A DNA stretch of 64,000 bases from CALMEC01 sp963777565 (lineage in GTDB: Bacteria; Actinomycetota; Thermoleophilia; Miltoncostaeales; Miltoncostaeaceae). Each line of letters opens with the position of its first letter. Position 1 is the stretch's first letter. The notes under the pieces are model-generated. The model was given only the letters and a program-made list of their open reading frames with translations, was not told the DNA's origin and ran no database searches. Location: the NCBI GenBank assembly GCA_963777565.1, contig CAVZQZ010000006.1, forward strand, positions 558,001 to 622,000, given 5' to 3'. A program made the translations under genes and the position numbers. Shown here piece by piece: positions 40,423 to 51,177 of the stretch.

Positions 40423-42093
40423 ATGCGAAGAAACCGCCCGCGTGTGCTTGAGTTCCGCTCCGTGAGCGAGTGGAGCGACTGGTACCGGCACGAGGACCCG
40501 ACGACGTGGGTGCTGCCGCGCATCCTGCGCGAGCGCGCCGAGGCGCAGCCCGACCGTGACTACCTTCGGTTCGGCGACGGGCCGTGGCTGTCGTACGGCG
40601 AGGTCAACGCGCGCGCGAACCGGATCGCAAACGCCCTCGTCGCGCACGGCCTCCAGAAGGGCGAGGCGGTGTCGATGCTCATGCCGAACTGCGAGGACAA
40701 CCTGCCGGCCTGGTTCGGCATCCAGAAGGCCGGCGGCGTGCAGTGCCCCATCAACACCGCCTACCGCGGCGACTTCCTCTCGTGGGTCATCAGCCTGCCC
40801 GAGTCGCGGTTCCTCATCATCTCCGACGAGTACCTGGACCGTCTCGACCGGATCACCGGCGATCTCCCGCTGCTCGAACGGGTCATCGTGTGGCGATCCC
40901 CGCGTGCGACGGGCCCCGAGCCGGCGATCGCGTGGGAGCCGTTCGAGGCGCTCTGGAACGCCCCCGACGGGGAGCCCGATGTCGACGTGCGCTGGACCGA
41001 CGACGCCCGCATCATGTTCACCTCGGGAACGACGGGCCGGAGCAAGGGAGCGGTGAAGCAGCATGCCTCCGACTACTTCTCGGGGCGCACCTACAACAAC
41101 GTCTGCGAGGTCACCGCGGACGACACGTTCTTCTCGTGCCTGCCGCTGTTCCACTCGAACGCCCAGGTGCTCGCCGCGTATCCGGCGATGATCGCCGGGG
41201 CGCGGATCGCCTACACCGAGCGCTACTCCTCGCAGCGGTTCTGGGAGCAGGTGATCGACGCCGGGGCGACCGTGCTCAACACCGTCAGCGCGATGAACTA
41301 CTTCCTGTGGAACACGCCGCCCAGCGACCTCGATCGTGCGCACTCGGTGTCGCGGATCATGGCGATGCCGGCGCCTCGGGACATCTTTCGCGAATTCGAG
41401 GAGCGGTTCGACATCCGGTTCACCGAGGGCTACGGGCTGACGGAGACCGGGATGGTCACCTACCACCCACCGGGCGTGCCGGTGCGCCCCGGCTCGTGCG
41501 GGGTCGCGACTCCCGGCTTCGAGGTGTCGATCGTGGATCCCGACACCGACATGCCGGTCCCGATCGGGGCCTCGGGCGAGATCGTGGTCGACATGAAGAT
41601 GCCGAACATCGTGATGCGCACGTACGCCGGCATGCCCGAGAAGACCGCCGACGACTTCCGCAACCTCAAGCTCCACACGGGCGACCTCGGCCGCATGGAC
41701 GCGGACGGCTACGTCTATTTCATGGACCGGGTCAAGGACTACATCCGCCGGCGCGGCGAGAACGTCTCGTCGATGGAGGTCGAGGCCGTTGTCGCCTCAC
41801 ACCCGCATGTGCTCGAGGCAGCGGCGATCGCGGTGAGCGCCGGCGAGGGCGCGGGGGCCGAGGACGAGATCCTCGTCTGCGTCGTTGCCCGCGGGGTCGA
41901 TGTCGACCATCACGACCTGCTGTCCCACTGCGCTGACCGCATGCCGTACTTCGCCGTGCCCCGATACGTGCGCGTGATGGCCGAGCTGCCGAAGACGCCC
42001 ACCGCCCGTGTGCGCAAGGTCGAGCTTCGCGCCGCCGGCATCACCATCGACACCTACGACCGCGTGGTCCACGGGCCAGAGCTCCAGCGGTGA
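40423..42093 (+). CDS. CaiC-like acyl-CoA synthetase / AMP-forming ligase
   Basis: A 556-residue AMP-dependent ligase. The phosphate-binding loop FTSGTTGRSKGAVKQH, the GYGLTETGM motif and HTGDLGRMDADGYVYFMDR are intact. RRGENVSSMEVE shows that it belongs to the group related to carnitine-CoA ligase and medium-chain acyl-CoA synthetases. At the C-terminus the usual TGK-type catalytic Lys position reads TAR (PKTPTARVRKVELR), a possible change in adenylation. The ATG at 40423 has a GGCGG before it; GTG at 40462 (VSEWSDWYR) is an alternative start. Its stop overlaps the next gene. Confidence 0.92.
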   Translation: MRRNRPRVLEFRSVSEWSDWYRHEDPTTWVLPRILRERAEAQPDRDYLRFGDGPWLSYGEVNARANRIANALVAHGLQKGEAVSMLMPNCEDNLPAWFGIQKAGGVQCPINTAYRGDFLSWVISLPESRFLIISDEYLDRLDRITGDLPLLERVIVWRSPRATGPEPAIAWEPFEALWNAPDGEPDVDVRWTDDARIMFTSGTTGRSKGAVKQHASDYFSGRTYNNVCEVTADDTFFSCLPLFHSNAQVLAAYPAMIAGARIAYTERYSSQRFWEQVIDAGATVLNTVSAMNYFLWNTPPSDLDRAHSVSRIMAMPAPRDIFREFEERFDIRFTEGYGLTETGMVTYHPPGVPVRPGSCGVATPGFEVSIVDPDTDMPVPIGASGEIVVDMKMPNIVMRTYAGMPEKTADDFRNLKLHTGDLGRMDADGYVYFMDRVKDYIRRRGENVSSMEVEAVVASHPHVLEAAAIAVSAGEGAGAEDEILVCVVARGVDVDHHDLLSHCADRMPYFAVPRYVRVMAELPKTPTARVRKVELRAAGITIDTYDRVVHGPELQR

Positions 42094-42347
42094 GCGACGA
42101 CGAGCCGGACCTCGGCGAGGCGGTCGACTACATTCTGGCCGAACGCCCGAAGCTGGACGAGGACCATGTCTGGGCCGTGCTGCGGGAGCTGCAGACTCCG
42201 CCGGCGCCGGGCGGCGACGGCCTGGCCCTGCAGCTGCTCAAGAGCACGCAGCCGCAGATCCGTCGCCGCCACGTGAAGGTCATTCTGCGCGAGTGGCGGG
42301 CCTACGTCTCACTCGTCCTCGAGCACGACTGGGAGGACGAGGAGTGA
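42090..42347 (+). CDS. Small hypothetical protein
   Basis: An 85-residue acidic protein (VSDDEPDLGEAVDYILAERP at the start, EHDWEDEE at the end). It is coupled by GTGA overlap to the ligase before it and to the Eis-like gene after it, so it is very likely real and co-expressed. It contains LALQLLKSTQPQIRRRHVKV, likely helical. No family recognised. Confidence 0.75.
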   Translation: MSDDEPDLGEAVDYILAERPKLDEDHVWAVLRELQTPPAPGGDGLALQLLKSTQPQIRRRHVKVILREWRAYVSLVLEHDWEDEE

Positions 42348-43531
42348 CGGGCCAGGCGGTGATCGTCCCTCCGCGCGGCGGCGGCGACTGGGAGCAGTTC
42401 ACTGCGATCGAGGGCCAGTCGTTCGCGACGACGCCCGAGGCGACCGCCCGCTACGTCGCCGCCGTGCGCCCACACGCGATCGCCCGCTTCGCGCTCGACG
42501 GCGACCGGGTGGCGGCGGGAGCGCTCGCCCTGCCCTGCCGGCAGCTGATCGGAGGACGGCCGGTTCCGGCGGGGGCGGTCGCCTCCGTGTGCGTGGCGCC
42601 GGAGGTGCGGGGCGGCGGGCTCGGCCGCGCGGTGATGTCATCCCTCGTCGAGGCGATGCGCGACGAGGGCCTCGCGCTCGCGCCCCTGTGGCCGTCGAGC
42701 GTGACGTTCTACCGCAGGCTCGGATGGGAGATCGCCGGCCACGTGAGCCAGTTCACCGTCCCCTCCCGCGCGCTGGGCGGACGACCGGCGTCGGGGCAAG
42801 CCGTGACCGACCCCGACCTGGGCGAGGTGAACGCGGTCCGCGCCGGGCAGGCCGCCCGCTGGTGCGGGCCAATCGACCGGCCGCCATGGTGGTGGACGTG
42901 GCGGCTGCCACAACCCCCGGCCGACCTCAGCTACCGGTACGGCTGGCGCGAGAACGGGCGGCTCGCGGGATTCGTCGCGTTCCGGCACGAGCGCCCGGCA
43001 GACCGCCGCTGGGGGTTCGACGTGTGGGTCTCCGATTTCTGGGCCGCGACCGCCGACGCCCTCGACGGGCTCCTGGGGCTGCTTGCGTCCGACGGCGCGC
43101 TCAGCCCGAAGGTGCGCTTCGACTACGGTGTGCTTCCCGCGACGCCGGATTTCGTCTGGCGGGTCGGCGAGCTCGAGGTCGACACCGCGGGCACCAACGC
43201 CTGGATGCTGCGCGTCGTGGATCCGCAGCGGGCGATCGAGGCGAGCGGCTGGCCCGCATGGGTCGACCAGCGTCTCGAGCTCGCGATCGAGGAGCCGGAC
43301 GGTCCGCCGCAGCCGATCGTCGTGGAGTTCTCCGGTGGGTCGGCACGCGTCGAGGCGGGCGGTTCCGGCCGGGTGCGGATCGGTGCCGGCCCATTCTCCG
43401 CATGGTTCGCGGGCGGCCTGCGGGCGCATACCGCCGGGCGGCTCGGTCTGGCGGAGGGCCCCGACGACGACCTCGCGATCATGGACCAACTCACCGCAGA
43501 TCGGCGGCCATGGCTTCCCGACATGTTCTGA
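42344..43531 (+). CDS. Eis-like GNAT N-acetyltransferase
   Basis: A 395-residue protein. The acetyl-CoA site is visible in ASVCVAPEVRGGGLGRAVMS, a V-x-P-E-x-R-G-x-G pattern, and FYRRLGWEIAGHVSQF follows. The arrangement is typical of the Eis family: two tandem GNAT-like domains, with only the first catalytic, and a C-terminal SCP2-like domain (residues 300-395). Eis enzymes acetylate aminoglycosides or peptide amines in other actinobacteria; the natural substrate here is unknown. The GTG at 42344 overlaps the stop of the small gene. The next gene begins 22 bp inside its 3' end. Confidence 0.85.
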   Translation: MTGQAVIVPPRGGGDWEQFTAIEGQSFATTPEATARYVAAVRPHAIARFALDGDRVAAGALALPCRQLIGGRPVPAGAVASVCVAPEVRGGGLGRAVMSSLVEAMRDEGLALAPLWPSSVTFYRRLGWEIAGHVSQFTVPSRALGGRPASGQAVTDPDLGEVNAVRAGQAARWCGPIDRPPWWWTWRLPQPPADLSYRYGWRENGRLAGFVAFRHERPADRRWGFDVWVSDFWAATADALDGLLGLLASDGALSPKVRFDYGVLPATPDFVWRVGELEVDTAGTNAWMLRVVDPQRAIEASGWPAWVDQRLELAIEEPDGPPQPIVVEFSGGSARVEAGGSGRVRIGAGPFSAWFAGGLRAHTAGRLGLAEGPDDDLAIMDQLTADRRPWLPDMF

Positions 43532-44652
43532 GCACGGGAGCCGCGGCTGTCTGGATGGCGGCGACCGCGGTCGCGGTCGTCGAACGGCGGCGTGGGCCCA
43601 ACCCGATGCGTGAGGCGCCACTGGACGACGGCCCGCTTGTGTCGATCGTGCTCCCCGCCCGCAACGAGGAGCGCGGCGTCGGGGCGGCGGTGCGCTCGCA
43701 CCTGGGCCAGCGCTACCGGCGGATCGAGATAATCGTCGTCGACGACGAATCGACCGACGCCACCGCCGCCGAAGCGGTCGCGGCCGCCGGAGGCGATCCG
43801 CGCTTCACGCTCGTGCGTGGCGAGCCGGTTCCCGACGGCTGGGTCGGCAAGAGCTGGGCCTGCTGGCAGGGCGCCCGTCGCGCGACCGGGGAGTGGATCC
43901 TGTTCACCGACGCCGACGTCGTGCACGCACCGGATGCGCTGGGCCGCTGCCTGGCACTCGCCGAGCGCATCGGCCGGGGCGGGCTTACGCTCGCGCCGAG
44001 GGTCGACACGGGCACGGTGGCCGAGCGCCTGGTGCTGCCGGCGGCCGCGGCGCTCATTCAGTTCGTCCTCGCTCCGGGGCCGCTCGCCCGCTCGCCACGC
44101 AGCGCGATCGCGATGGCCGCCGGCGCGTACCTGCTGGTGCGGCGCGAGCTCTACGACCGCGTCGGCGGGCATGACGGCATCGGCCATCACATGGTCGACG
44201 ACCTCGCGCTGGCACAGGCGGTCAAGCGATCCGGCGGGCTGTTGATGCCGGCCGACGGCACCGAGCTCATCCGCCTGCGGATGTACCACGACGTCGGCGA
44301 GCTGTGGCGCGGCTGGCGCAAGAACGCCGCGTTTGCGTCGCAGCGGGGCATGACGAAGGGGATGGCGCCCGCCGCCGCCCTCGTCGCGCTGGGACTGCTG
44401 CCGGCGTTCGCGCTCGTGCGTGGAGCCAGCTCCCGCGATGGGCGGTTCGCGACGATCGGCGCGGCCGGGTTCGCGGCCCAATGCGTCCTGCAGCGACTGG
44501 CCGGACCGATCGTCGACACGCCGGCCCGCTATGCAGCCACGCTTCCGATCGGCACGACCTTCATGGCTGCCGCGGCGATGCGCGGCGCCGTCGACCGGAT
44601 CACCGGCCGCGGCCCCGTGTGGCGCGGCCGCCGGTATCCCCACGCGCGCTAA
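43510..44652 (+). CDS. Glycosyltransferase family 2, CrtQ/hopanoid-type
   Basis: A 380-residue GT2 enzyme. N-terminal membrane segment, then LVSIVLPARNEERGVGAAV, IVVDDESTDATAAEA and ILFTDADVVHAPDAL (DxD) and ALAQAVKRSGG as in CrtQ- and hopanoid-type transferases. Two hydrophobic segments near the C-terminus (AALVALGLLPAFALVRGA and others) suggest membrane attachment. It probably transfers a sugar to a lipid or carotenoid. Start ATG at 43510 overlaps the Eis gene by 22 bp; the very long open frame upstream is a shadow of that gene. It converges with moaA. Confidence 0.88.
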   Translation: MASRHVLSTGAAAVWMAATAVAVVERRRGPNPMREAPLDDGPLVSIVLPARNEERGVGAAVRSHLGQRYRRIEIIVVDDESTDATAAEAVAAAGGDPRFTLVRGEPVPDGWVGKSWACWQGARRATGEWILFTDADVVHAPDALGRCLALAERIGRGGLTLAPRVDTGTVAERLVLPAAAALIQFVLAPGPLARSPRSAIAMAAGAYLLVRRELYDRVGGHDGIGHHMVDDLALAQAVKRSGGLLMPADGTELIRLRMYHDVGELWRGWRKNAAFASQRGMTKGMAPAAALVALGLLPAFALVRGASSRDGRFATIGAAGFAAQCVLQRLAGPIVDTPARYAATLPIGTTFMAAAAMRGAVDRITGRGPVWRGRRYPHAR

Positions 44653-44660
44653 GCGGGATG

Positions 44661-45668
44661 TCATCCGCCGATGAGGCTCATGGGGCGGCCGGTGTAGGTC
44701 CAGTCGGGTCGGCCATCCCGTGGCCGGCCTCCTTCGCGCGACGGCGCCGCGGCGATCGCCGCGAGCTCGTCGTCGGACGCGCCGGCGCGCAGCGGGCCGC
44801 GCAGGTCGGTCTCCCACTCGGCGAACAGGCAGGTGCGCAGCTGGCCGTCGGCGGTGAGGCGCAGGCGGTCGCAGGAGGCGCAGAAGGGCTCGGTGACCGA
44901 CGAGACGAACTGCAGCTCCCCGCGCCGTCGGCGAAGCGCCAGCGGGTGCCGGTGGCCGACGGCGCGCTCGGGGTCGAGCGGCACCAGCGGCCAGCGCGCC
45001 CCGATCATCGCGCGCAGCTCGGCGCCCGACAGCACCGCCTGTGCGCGTCCACTCGCGCGGCGCGTCGAGCGGCATCACCTCGATGAAGCGCACGACGTAG
45101 GGGCGGCGCCGGGCGATCTCGGCGAGCGGCAGGACGTCGGGCTCGCTGACAGGCCGCGCAGCGGCGACCGCGTTGACCTTGATCGGCCGCAGCGACTCGT
45201 GGCGCTCGCAGGCGGCGAGGCCCTCCGAGGACGCGCCCGAGGTCGTCGCGGCGGGTGATCGCCGCGAAGCGCTCGGGGTCGAGCGAGTCGATGCTGACGT
45301 TGACCCGGCGCGAGGCCGTTGGCGACCAGGTCGTCGACCATGGTCGGCCAGCAGCACGCCGTTGGTGGTCATCGCCACCTCGCGGACCCCGGCGATCGCG
45401 GTGATGCGGCCGATCGAGCTCCGGCAGGCCGGGCCGCACCAGGGGCTCGCCGCCGGTGACGCGGATCTCGCTGATGCCCGACGCCGGCGAACAGGCGCAC
45501 GAGCGCGCACGAGCTCGTCGTCGGTCGAGCAGCTCCTCGCGCGGCAGCCACTTCATGCCCTCGGCCGGCATGCAGTAGCGGCAGCGCAGGTTGCAGCGGT
45601 CGGTCACCGACAGGCGCAGCGAGCGGTGGGTCCGCCCGAAGCCGTCGCGCAGGGAGCGCCTCGCTCAT
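44661..45668 (-). CDS. moaA: GTP 3',8-cyclase MoaA (frame interrupted by wobble doublets)
   Basis: Radical SAM enzyme that starts molybdopterin synthesis from GTP. Read across frame breaks it has the start MSEAS.LRDGFGRTHRSLRL, the SAM cluster SVTDRCNLRCRYCMPAEGM, ISEIRVTGGEPLVRPGLPEL and the second cluster FCASCDRLRLTADGQLRTCLF, ending in GG as usual. At least seven single-base insertions separate its segments. Those checked (for example at 45479-45480, 45504-45505 and 45526-45527) duplicate a wobble position, so both possible third bases are written. The start ATG at 45668 is 64 bp after the CoxM-like gene. Confidence 0.9.
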
Positions 45669-45731
45669 CGCTCGAAGGGTACGCGCCCGGGCCCGGCCGG
45701 GCCCACCCGCTGGGCCCGGCCGGGGGACGGC

Positions 45732-46585
45732 TCATCGCGACAGCGCCTCCTCGACGGCCCGCCCGGTCAGCACCTGGGCCAGGTGCCGGCGGAAGTCGGC
45801 GCTCGCCCAGGTGTCGCTGGGCGGGTCGGTGCCCTCGTCGGCGCTCGCGGCCGCCTGCGACACCGCGTCGCGCGGAGCGCCGGCGAGGGCGGCCTCGGCG
45901 GCGCGACGCGCGCAGCGGCGTCTGGCCCATGTTGGTGAGGGCCACGCGCGCGCCCTGGATCGAGCCGTTGCTCGCGCCGACCACCGCGGCGACGCCGACG
46001 GTCGGCCCAGTCGAGCGCCCGCTGGCGGAACTTGAGGTAGCTCCACCCGGCGCCGCCGGTCTTCGGGACGCGGATCTCGGTGATGATCTCGTCCTCGGCG
46101 AGGGCGGTCTCGAAGAACCCGTTGAAGAAGTCGGCCGCGGCGATCGTGCCGCTCACCGTTCGGCCCGCGGGCCACGATCACGGCGTCGAGGAGCCAGGCA
46201 GATCGTCGGCAGGTCCGACGCCGGGTCGCCGTGGGCCAGCGAGCCGCCGATCGTGCCGCGGTGGCGCACCTGGCGGGTCGCCCACCAGCCCGGCCGCGTA
46301 GGCAGATGAGCGGGCAGTGCTGCTTGGCGACCGGGTCGTTGTTGAGGTCGTGGTGGCGCGTGAGCGCGCCGATCGCCAGGTGGTCGCCGGCGTCGCTGAC
46401 GCCGCGCAGGTCGGCCAGGCGGCCGATGTCCACCAGCGTCGCCGGCCGGGCGAGGCGCAGCTTCATCAGCGGCAGCAGGCTGTGGCCGCCGGCGAGGAGC
46501 TTGGCGTCCTCCCGGGTGCGCCAGCAGCTCGCACGGCGTGGTCGACCGACTCGGCGACCTCGTAGTCGAACCGGGCGGAGATCAT
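45732..46585 (-). CDS. coxM: CoxM-like FAD-binding subunit of molybdenum hydroxylase
   Basis: A subunit of about 284 residues starting MISARFDYEVAESVDHAVR. It shows LLAGGHSLLPLMKLRLARP (FAD-binding AGGxS), TLVDIGRLADLRGV, a TIGGSLAHGD-type second FAD motif and the C-terminal AALAGAPRDAV. It passes electrons from the molybdenum and iron-sulfur subunits through FAD. The ATG overlaps the CoxL stop (ATGA). Several wobble-position doublets break the frame, for example between GERT and AAADFF and before AAEAAL. Form I or II cannot be told from this subunit. Confidence 0.88.
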
Positions 46586-48997
46586 CGCTTCGCCTCCTGG
46601 ATCGCGTTCCACACCCTCTCGGGCGTGGCCGGCCGTCCGACGTCGGTGACGCCGAGGTGCGACAGGGCGTCGACGATCGCGTTGACGACCGCGGGCGGCG
46701 AGGCGATCGTGCCCGCCTCGCCGACGCCCTTGACGCCGAGCGGGTTGGTGGGGCTCGGGGTGCAGGTGCGGCGAGCTCCATGTGCGGGATCTCCGGCGCG
46801 CCCGGGGACCATGTAGGTGGTCATCGTCCCGTGCCGGCAGGTTGCCCTCCTCGTCGTAGCCCGCCTCCTCGAACAGCGCCTCGGCGATGCCCTGGGCGAC
46901 GCCGCCGTGCACCTGGCCCTCGACGACCAGCGGGTTGATGACCACGCCGCAGTCGTCCACCGCGACGTAGCGCGAGGATCTCGACCGCGCCGGTCTCGGT
47001 GTCGACCTCCACCACGCACGCGTGCGCGCCGTTGGGCCAGGAGAAGTTCGGCGGGTCGTAGAGGTGGGTGGCGGTGAGGCCGGGCTCCATCCCGTCGGGC
47101 AGGTCGTGGGCCGTCCAGGCCGCGAACGCGAGCGCCTTGATGTTGACCGACTTGTCGGTGCCCTCGACCGTGAAGTCGCCGCCGGCGAACTCGAGGTCGT
47201 CCTCGCTGCACTCGAGCTGGTGGGCCGCGAGCGTCCGCGCCTTGGCGAGGATCTTCTCGCCGGCGTAGTGCATGCGCGACGCCGCCGACGGCCAGCGAGC
47301 GGCTGCCGTAGGTGTCCATGCCCGAGCGGCACCACCTGGGTGTCGCCGTGGAGCACCTCGACGTCCTCGAACGCCGCACGCCGAGCTGGTCGGCGACGAT
47401 CTGCGAGAACGTGGTCACGTGGCCCTGGCCGTGCGGCGTGACGCCGATCAGCACCCGCACCGTGCCGGTCGGGAGCATCTCGATCGTCGCCGCGTCCCAG
47501 CCGCCGGCGATGTACTTGAGGGCGTGCAGCACCCGCGACGGCGCGAGGCCGCACATCTCGGTCCAGGTGGAGAGCCCGATCGCCGATCATGCTTGGTGCC
47601 GCCGCTCTGGCGCCGGCCTCGGCCTGCTCGCGGCGGACGTCCGCGTAGTCGACGGCCTCGATCATCGCGTCGTGGGTCAGCGGGTAGTCGCCCGAGTCGA
47701 CCGTCAGGCCGCTCGCGATCGTGTAGTTGGGGAAGCTCTCGGTCGGGGATGTAGTTCTTCACGCCGCAGCTCGGCCGGGTCCATCCCCAGCTCGCGCGCC
47801 AGCAGGTCCATCGTCCGCTCGACGGCGTAGGTGGCCTCGGGCCGCCCGGCGCCGCGGTAGGCGTCGGTGGGCGTGGTGTGCGTGAAGACGTTCGTGTACT
47901 CGAAGTCGTAGCCCTCGACGTCGTAGAGCCCGCCGTAGAGCCAGGCCGACAGCATCTGGATGCCGGGGGTCACGATCTGGTGGTAGGCGCCCATCGCGCA
48001 GTAGACGTTGACGCGCACGGCCTTGAGGACGCCGTCCCTCGTCGCCGGCCATCTCCATGTCGGTGTAGAGGTCGCGGCCGTGGATCGTGGCGACGTAGCG
48101 CCTCCGAGCGCTCCTCGGTCCACTTGATCGGCCGGTTCAGCCGCCGCGCGAGGGCGAGGCAGATCGACTCCTCGGCGTAGGTCTCGAGCTTGGAGCCGAA
48201 GCCGCCGCCGACGTCCGGCGCCACGACCCGCAGCTTCGCCTCCGGGATGCCGCAGGTGATGGCCTGAGCGTGGTGCGCACGATGTGCGGGATCTGGCTGG
48301 CGGTGTACATCGTGAACTCGCCCATGGCGACGTTGGGCTCGACGACGACGCCGCGCGGCTCCATCGCGTTCGGGATGAGCCGGCGCGAGGCGGTACGCGC
48401 TGCTTGACCTTGACGAGGTCGGGGTCGTCGAAGAAGGGCTTGGAGGTCTTGTGCGGCGCAGGCGAGTCGCCCTTGCTCGAAGCCCCAGACGCTCGACGAT
48501 GTTGGTGCCGAAGTCGTCGTGCACGAGCGGGGCGCCGTCCTCCATCGCGGCCAGCGGGTCGGTCACGGCCGGCAGCGGCTCCCAGTCGACCTCGACCAGC
48601 TCGGCGGCGTCCTTCGCCAGCTCGCGCGGCTGTCGGCCACGACCACGGCGACGCCGTCGCCGACGTAGCGGGCCTTGTCCTTGGCGAGCGGCCAGTGCTC
48701 GCTCATCTTGATGTCGTCGGTGACCGGCCACGCGCAGACCAGCGGCGCCGGCGCACTCGTCGGCCAGGTCGGCGCCGCTGAACGCCGCCACGCAGCCCTC
48801 CATGGCGAGCGCCTTGGAGACGTCGACGCCCGTTGATCGTCGCGTGCGCGAACGGGCTGCGCACGACGTACGCCCAGAGCATCCCGGGGACCGAGATGTC
48901 GTCGACGTACCGGCCGCGGCCGGTGATGAGCTCGGGGTCCTCCTTGCGCGAGCTGGCGCTGCCCGATGACGCCTGACGGGGCTTCGGTGGTCGCCAT
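46582..48997 (-). CDS. coxL: CoxL-like molybdopterin subunit, form II (AYRGAGR)
   Basis: The large subunit of an aerobic-type molybdenum hydroxylase, about 800 residues, starting MATTEAPSG. The active-site loop reads AYRGAGR, the form II signature, not the AYxCSFR of true CO dehydrogenases. The essential Glu is in LGVKGVGEAGTI, and WTEERSEAYVATIHGRDLYT is also visible across breaks. The substrate is therefore undetermined; form II enzymes have been linked to other hydroxylations and their CO activity is disputed. Many wobble-position doublets break it, such as at 48098-48099. GAGG is present just before the ATG. Confidence 0.9.
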
Positions 48998-49006
48998 CGT
49001 CGCCTC

Positions 49007-49467
49007 CTACGCTCCGGCCACGGCCGAGACGGCCTTGACGATGTTCTGGTAGCCGGTGCAGCGGCAGAGGTTGCCCTCGAGCCCGTGGCGGATCTCGTCC
49101 TCGCTGGGGCGCGGGTTCTCCTCGAGGAGCCCGACCGCCGCCATGATCATCCCCGGCGTGCAGTAGCCGCACTGCAGGCCGTGGTGCTCCTGGAAGGCCG
49201 CCTGCATCGGGTGCAGGCGCCGTTGGTGGCGAGGCCCTCGATGGTGGTGACCTCCTGCCCGTCGGCCTGGACGGCGAGGAGGGTGCACGACTTCACGGAC
49301 TCGCCGTTCAGGTGCACGGTGCAGGTGCCGCAGCTCGAGGTGTCGCACCCGACGTTCGTGCCGGTGAGCCCGAGCTGCTCGCGCAGGAAGTAGACGAGGA
49401 GGTCGCGCTCCTCGACGTCGACCTCGTGGCGTTGACGCCGTTGACGGTGACGGTGATGCGTCTTCAC
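49007..49467 (-). CDS. coxS: CoxS-like [2Fe-2S] subunit
   Basis: A small subunit of about 155 residues. The ferredoxin-type cluster is CDTSSCGTCTVHLNGESVKS with a later Cys, and the second cluster is CGYCTPGMIMAAVG with LCRCTGYQNIVKAV. The N-terminus VKTITVTVNGV is restored only when a wobble doublet (ACG/C) and a missing third base (AAC) are corrected. The start at 49467 (GTG) lies three bases after the CoxG-like stop. It carries electrons from the molybdenum site to the FAD subunit. Confidence 0.9.
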
Positions 49468-49470
49468 GGG

Positions 49471-50072
49471 TCAGCCCCCTTTCCGGAACAAGCGTTTGAC
49501 GGCCGCCACTGATGGCGGTCATGAGGACCGCGAAGCCGGACAGGGGCTTCGCGGCTCGCGGAGGCGGCGGAGGTGGCGGCGCCGTGGCCGGGTCCCCGTC
49601 GCTCGTGGCCGCCTCGGGGGCGGCCGGAGGTTCATCTGCGCCGATGCAGTCGGCGAACTGGCCGACGAGCTTGTTGGACGACGTCCTGCACGACGTCCGG
49701 CCGGCCGAGCTGGGCGACCTGGCCGGAGAAGCGCAGGTCGGTGGTCATGTCGACGCGGGTGCCGGAGTCGACGCCGGCGAACCGCGCTCCACCGTGCCCT
49801 CGGCCCCGCCCTTGCCGCGCGTGTCGCGGCCGCTGACGTTCATCCTGACGACGCCGTTGGCCTCGTCGCTCTCGACCAGCTCGATCTTGTCGTCGGAACT
49901 GCATCCCGACGGGCCCGAGCTTGACGCGCATCTTCGCCTTCCAGGTGCGGTCGTCGACGATCTCGACCAGCTCGGCGCCCGGCATGCACGGCACCACCCG
50001 CTCCGCGTCGAGCAGCAGCTTGAGCGTCTGGTCGGGCGTGCCGGGCACCTCGAACGAGTTCTCGATGATCAC
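49471..50072 (-). CDS. coxG: CoxG-like SRPBCC membrane-recruitment protein
   Basis: About 200 residues. VIIENSFEVPGTPDQTLKLL and VVPCMPGAELVEIVDDRTWK are the standard start of CoxG-like (DUF3074/SRPBCC) proteins, and RVKLGPVGMQF follows. A Pro-rich linker (ATAPPPPPPRAA) then leads to GFAVLMTAI and the basic end VKRLFRKGG, which attaches to membrane lipids in related proteins and recruits CO dehydrogenase. The GTG overlaps the stop of the XdhC-like gene (GTGA). Frame shifts of one base in the middle and near the end are wobble doublets. Confidence 0.85.
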
Positions 50073-51075
50073 CGGCTCACACCCGCGGTGTGGCCGGTAC
50101 GCGTACGCATGGATTGAACGATCTGGGCGCCGATCGCGATAGCCACCTCCTCTGGTGTGCTTCGAACTGATGGACAGACCGATCGGCGCGTGGATGCGCG
50201 CCAGGTCACGGTCGGTGAGCCCCTCCTCGCGCAGCCGCTCCTCACGCCGGGCGGTCGTGCGCCGGCTGCCCATCGCGCCGATGTACCCGGCGGGGGTCTT
50301 GAGGGCGGCCTGCAGGGCGGGCACGTCGAACTTCGCGTCGTGGGTGAGCACGCAGATCGCGCTGCGCTCGTCGATGTGCGCGCCGGCGATGAACTCGTGC
50401 GGCCATTGGACGACGAGCTCGTCCGCGTCGGGGAACCGCTCCGGAGTGACGAACGCCGCGCGAGCGTCGCAGACGGTGACGTGGTAGCCGAGGAACCGGC
50501 CGAGCGTCGCGAGCGACGAGGCGAAGTCGATCGCCCCGAACACGTACATCCGCGGCCGTGGCGCGACCGTGAGCACGAACCGCTCGTCGTCGCCGACTCC
50601 CACCACGCCGCTCTCGCCGGCAGCGGATGAGCTGGGCAACAGCGTCGTCGGCGCCGTCCGCATCGGTGACGACCCGGTCGCCGATGTGGTCGCCGGCGAT
50701 CCGGGATACCACCGCGAGCGACGTCTCGTCGCGAACCGCCTCGGCGAGGCGGGCGACGACATCCGGGTCCATCGCCTCGACGAAGATCCGGACGGCACCG
50801 CCGCAGGGGAGGCCCACCTCGTAGGCCTCCTCGTCGGCGATGCCGTACGAACGGAGCTGCGGTGGGCCGCCGTCGAGCACCGCCTCGGCGGCGAGGACGA
50901 CATCGGGCTCCACGCAGCCTCCGGTCACTGACCCCGCGATCTCCCCCGTCTCGCTGAGCGCCATGCGCCGAACCCGGACCGCGGGGCGCGCTTCGCTCGA
51001 CGGAGACGACGGTCGCGACCGCCGCCCGGTCCCCGCCCGAGCCCACCGTTCAAGCGTTGGAAGGACTTCTCGCAT
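50069..51075 (-). CDS. XdhC/CoxI-family molybdenum hydroxylase maturation protein
   Basis: About 335 residues, starting MREVLPTLERWARAG. SVTGGCVEPDVVLAAEAVLD and VGLPCGGAVRIFVE mark the XdhC N-terminal domain (conserved Cys), and the C-terminal NAD-like domain carries YVFGAIDFASSLATLGRFLGY and IGAMGSRRTTARREERL. These proteins insert or sulfurate the molybdenum cofactor. The 3' part is restored after a doublet at SS(S)TPEE. It heads the operon with CoxG, CoxS, CoxL and CoxM, and is divergent from the MoxR ATPase gene by 103 bp. Confidence 0.88.
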
Positions 51076-51177
51076 GCGCGCTCCACGTAACGGGTGTCGC
51101 AAAGTTGGACGCTACGCCTCGGGCGCGGCGACGGCAACCGGCACCCGCGAACCGCGCGGACGGCTACGCTTTCGCCC

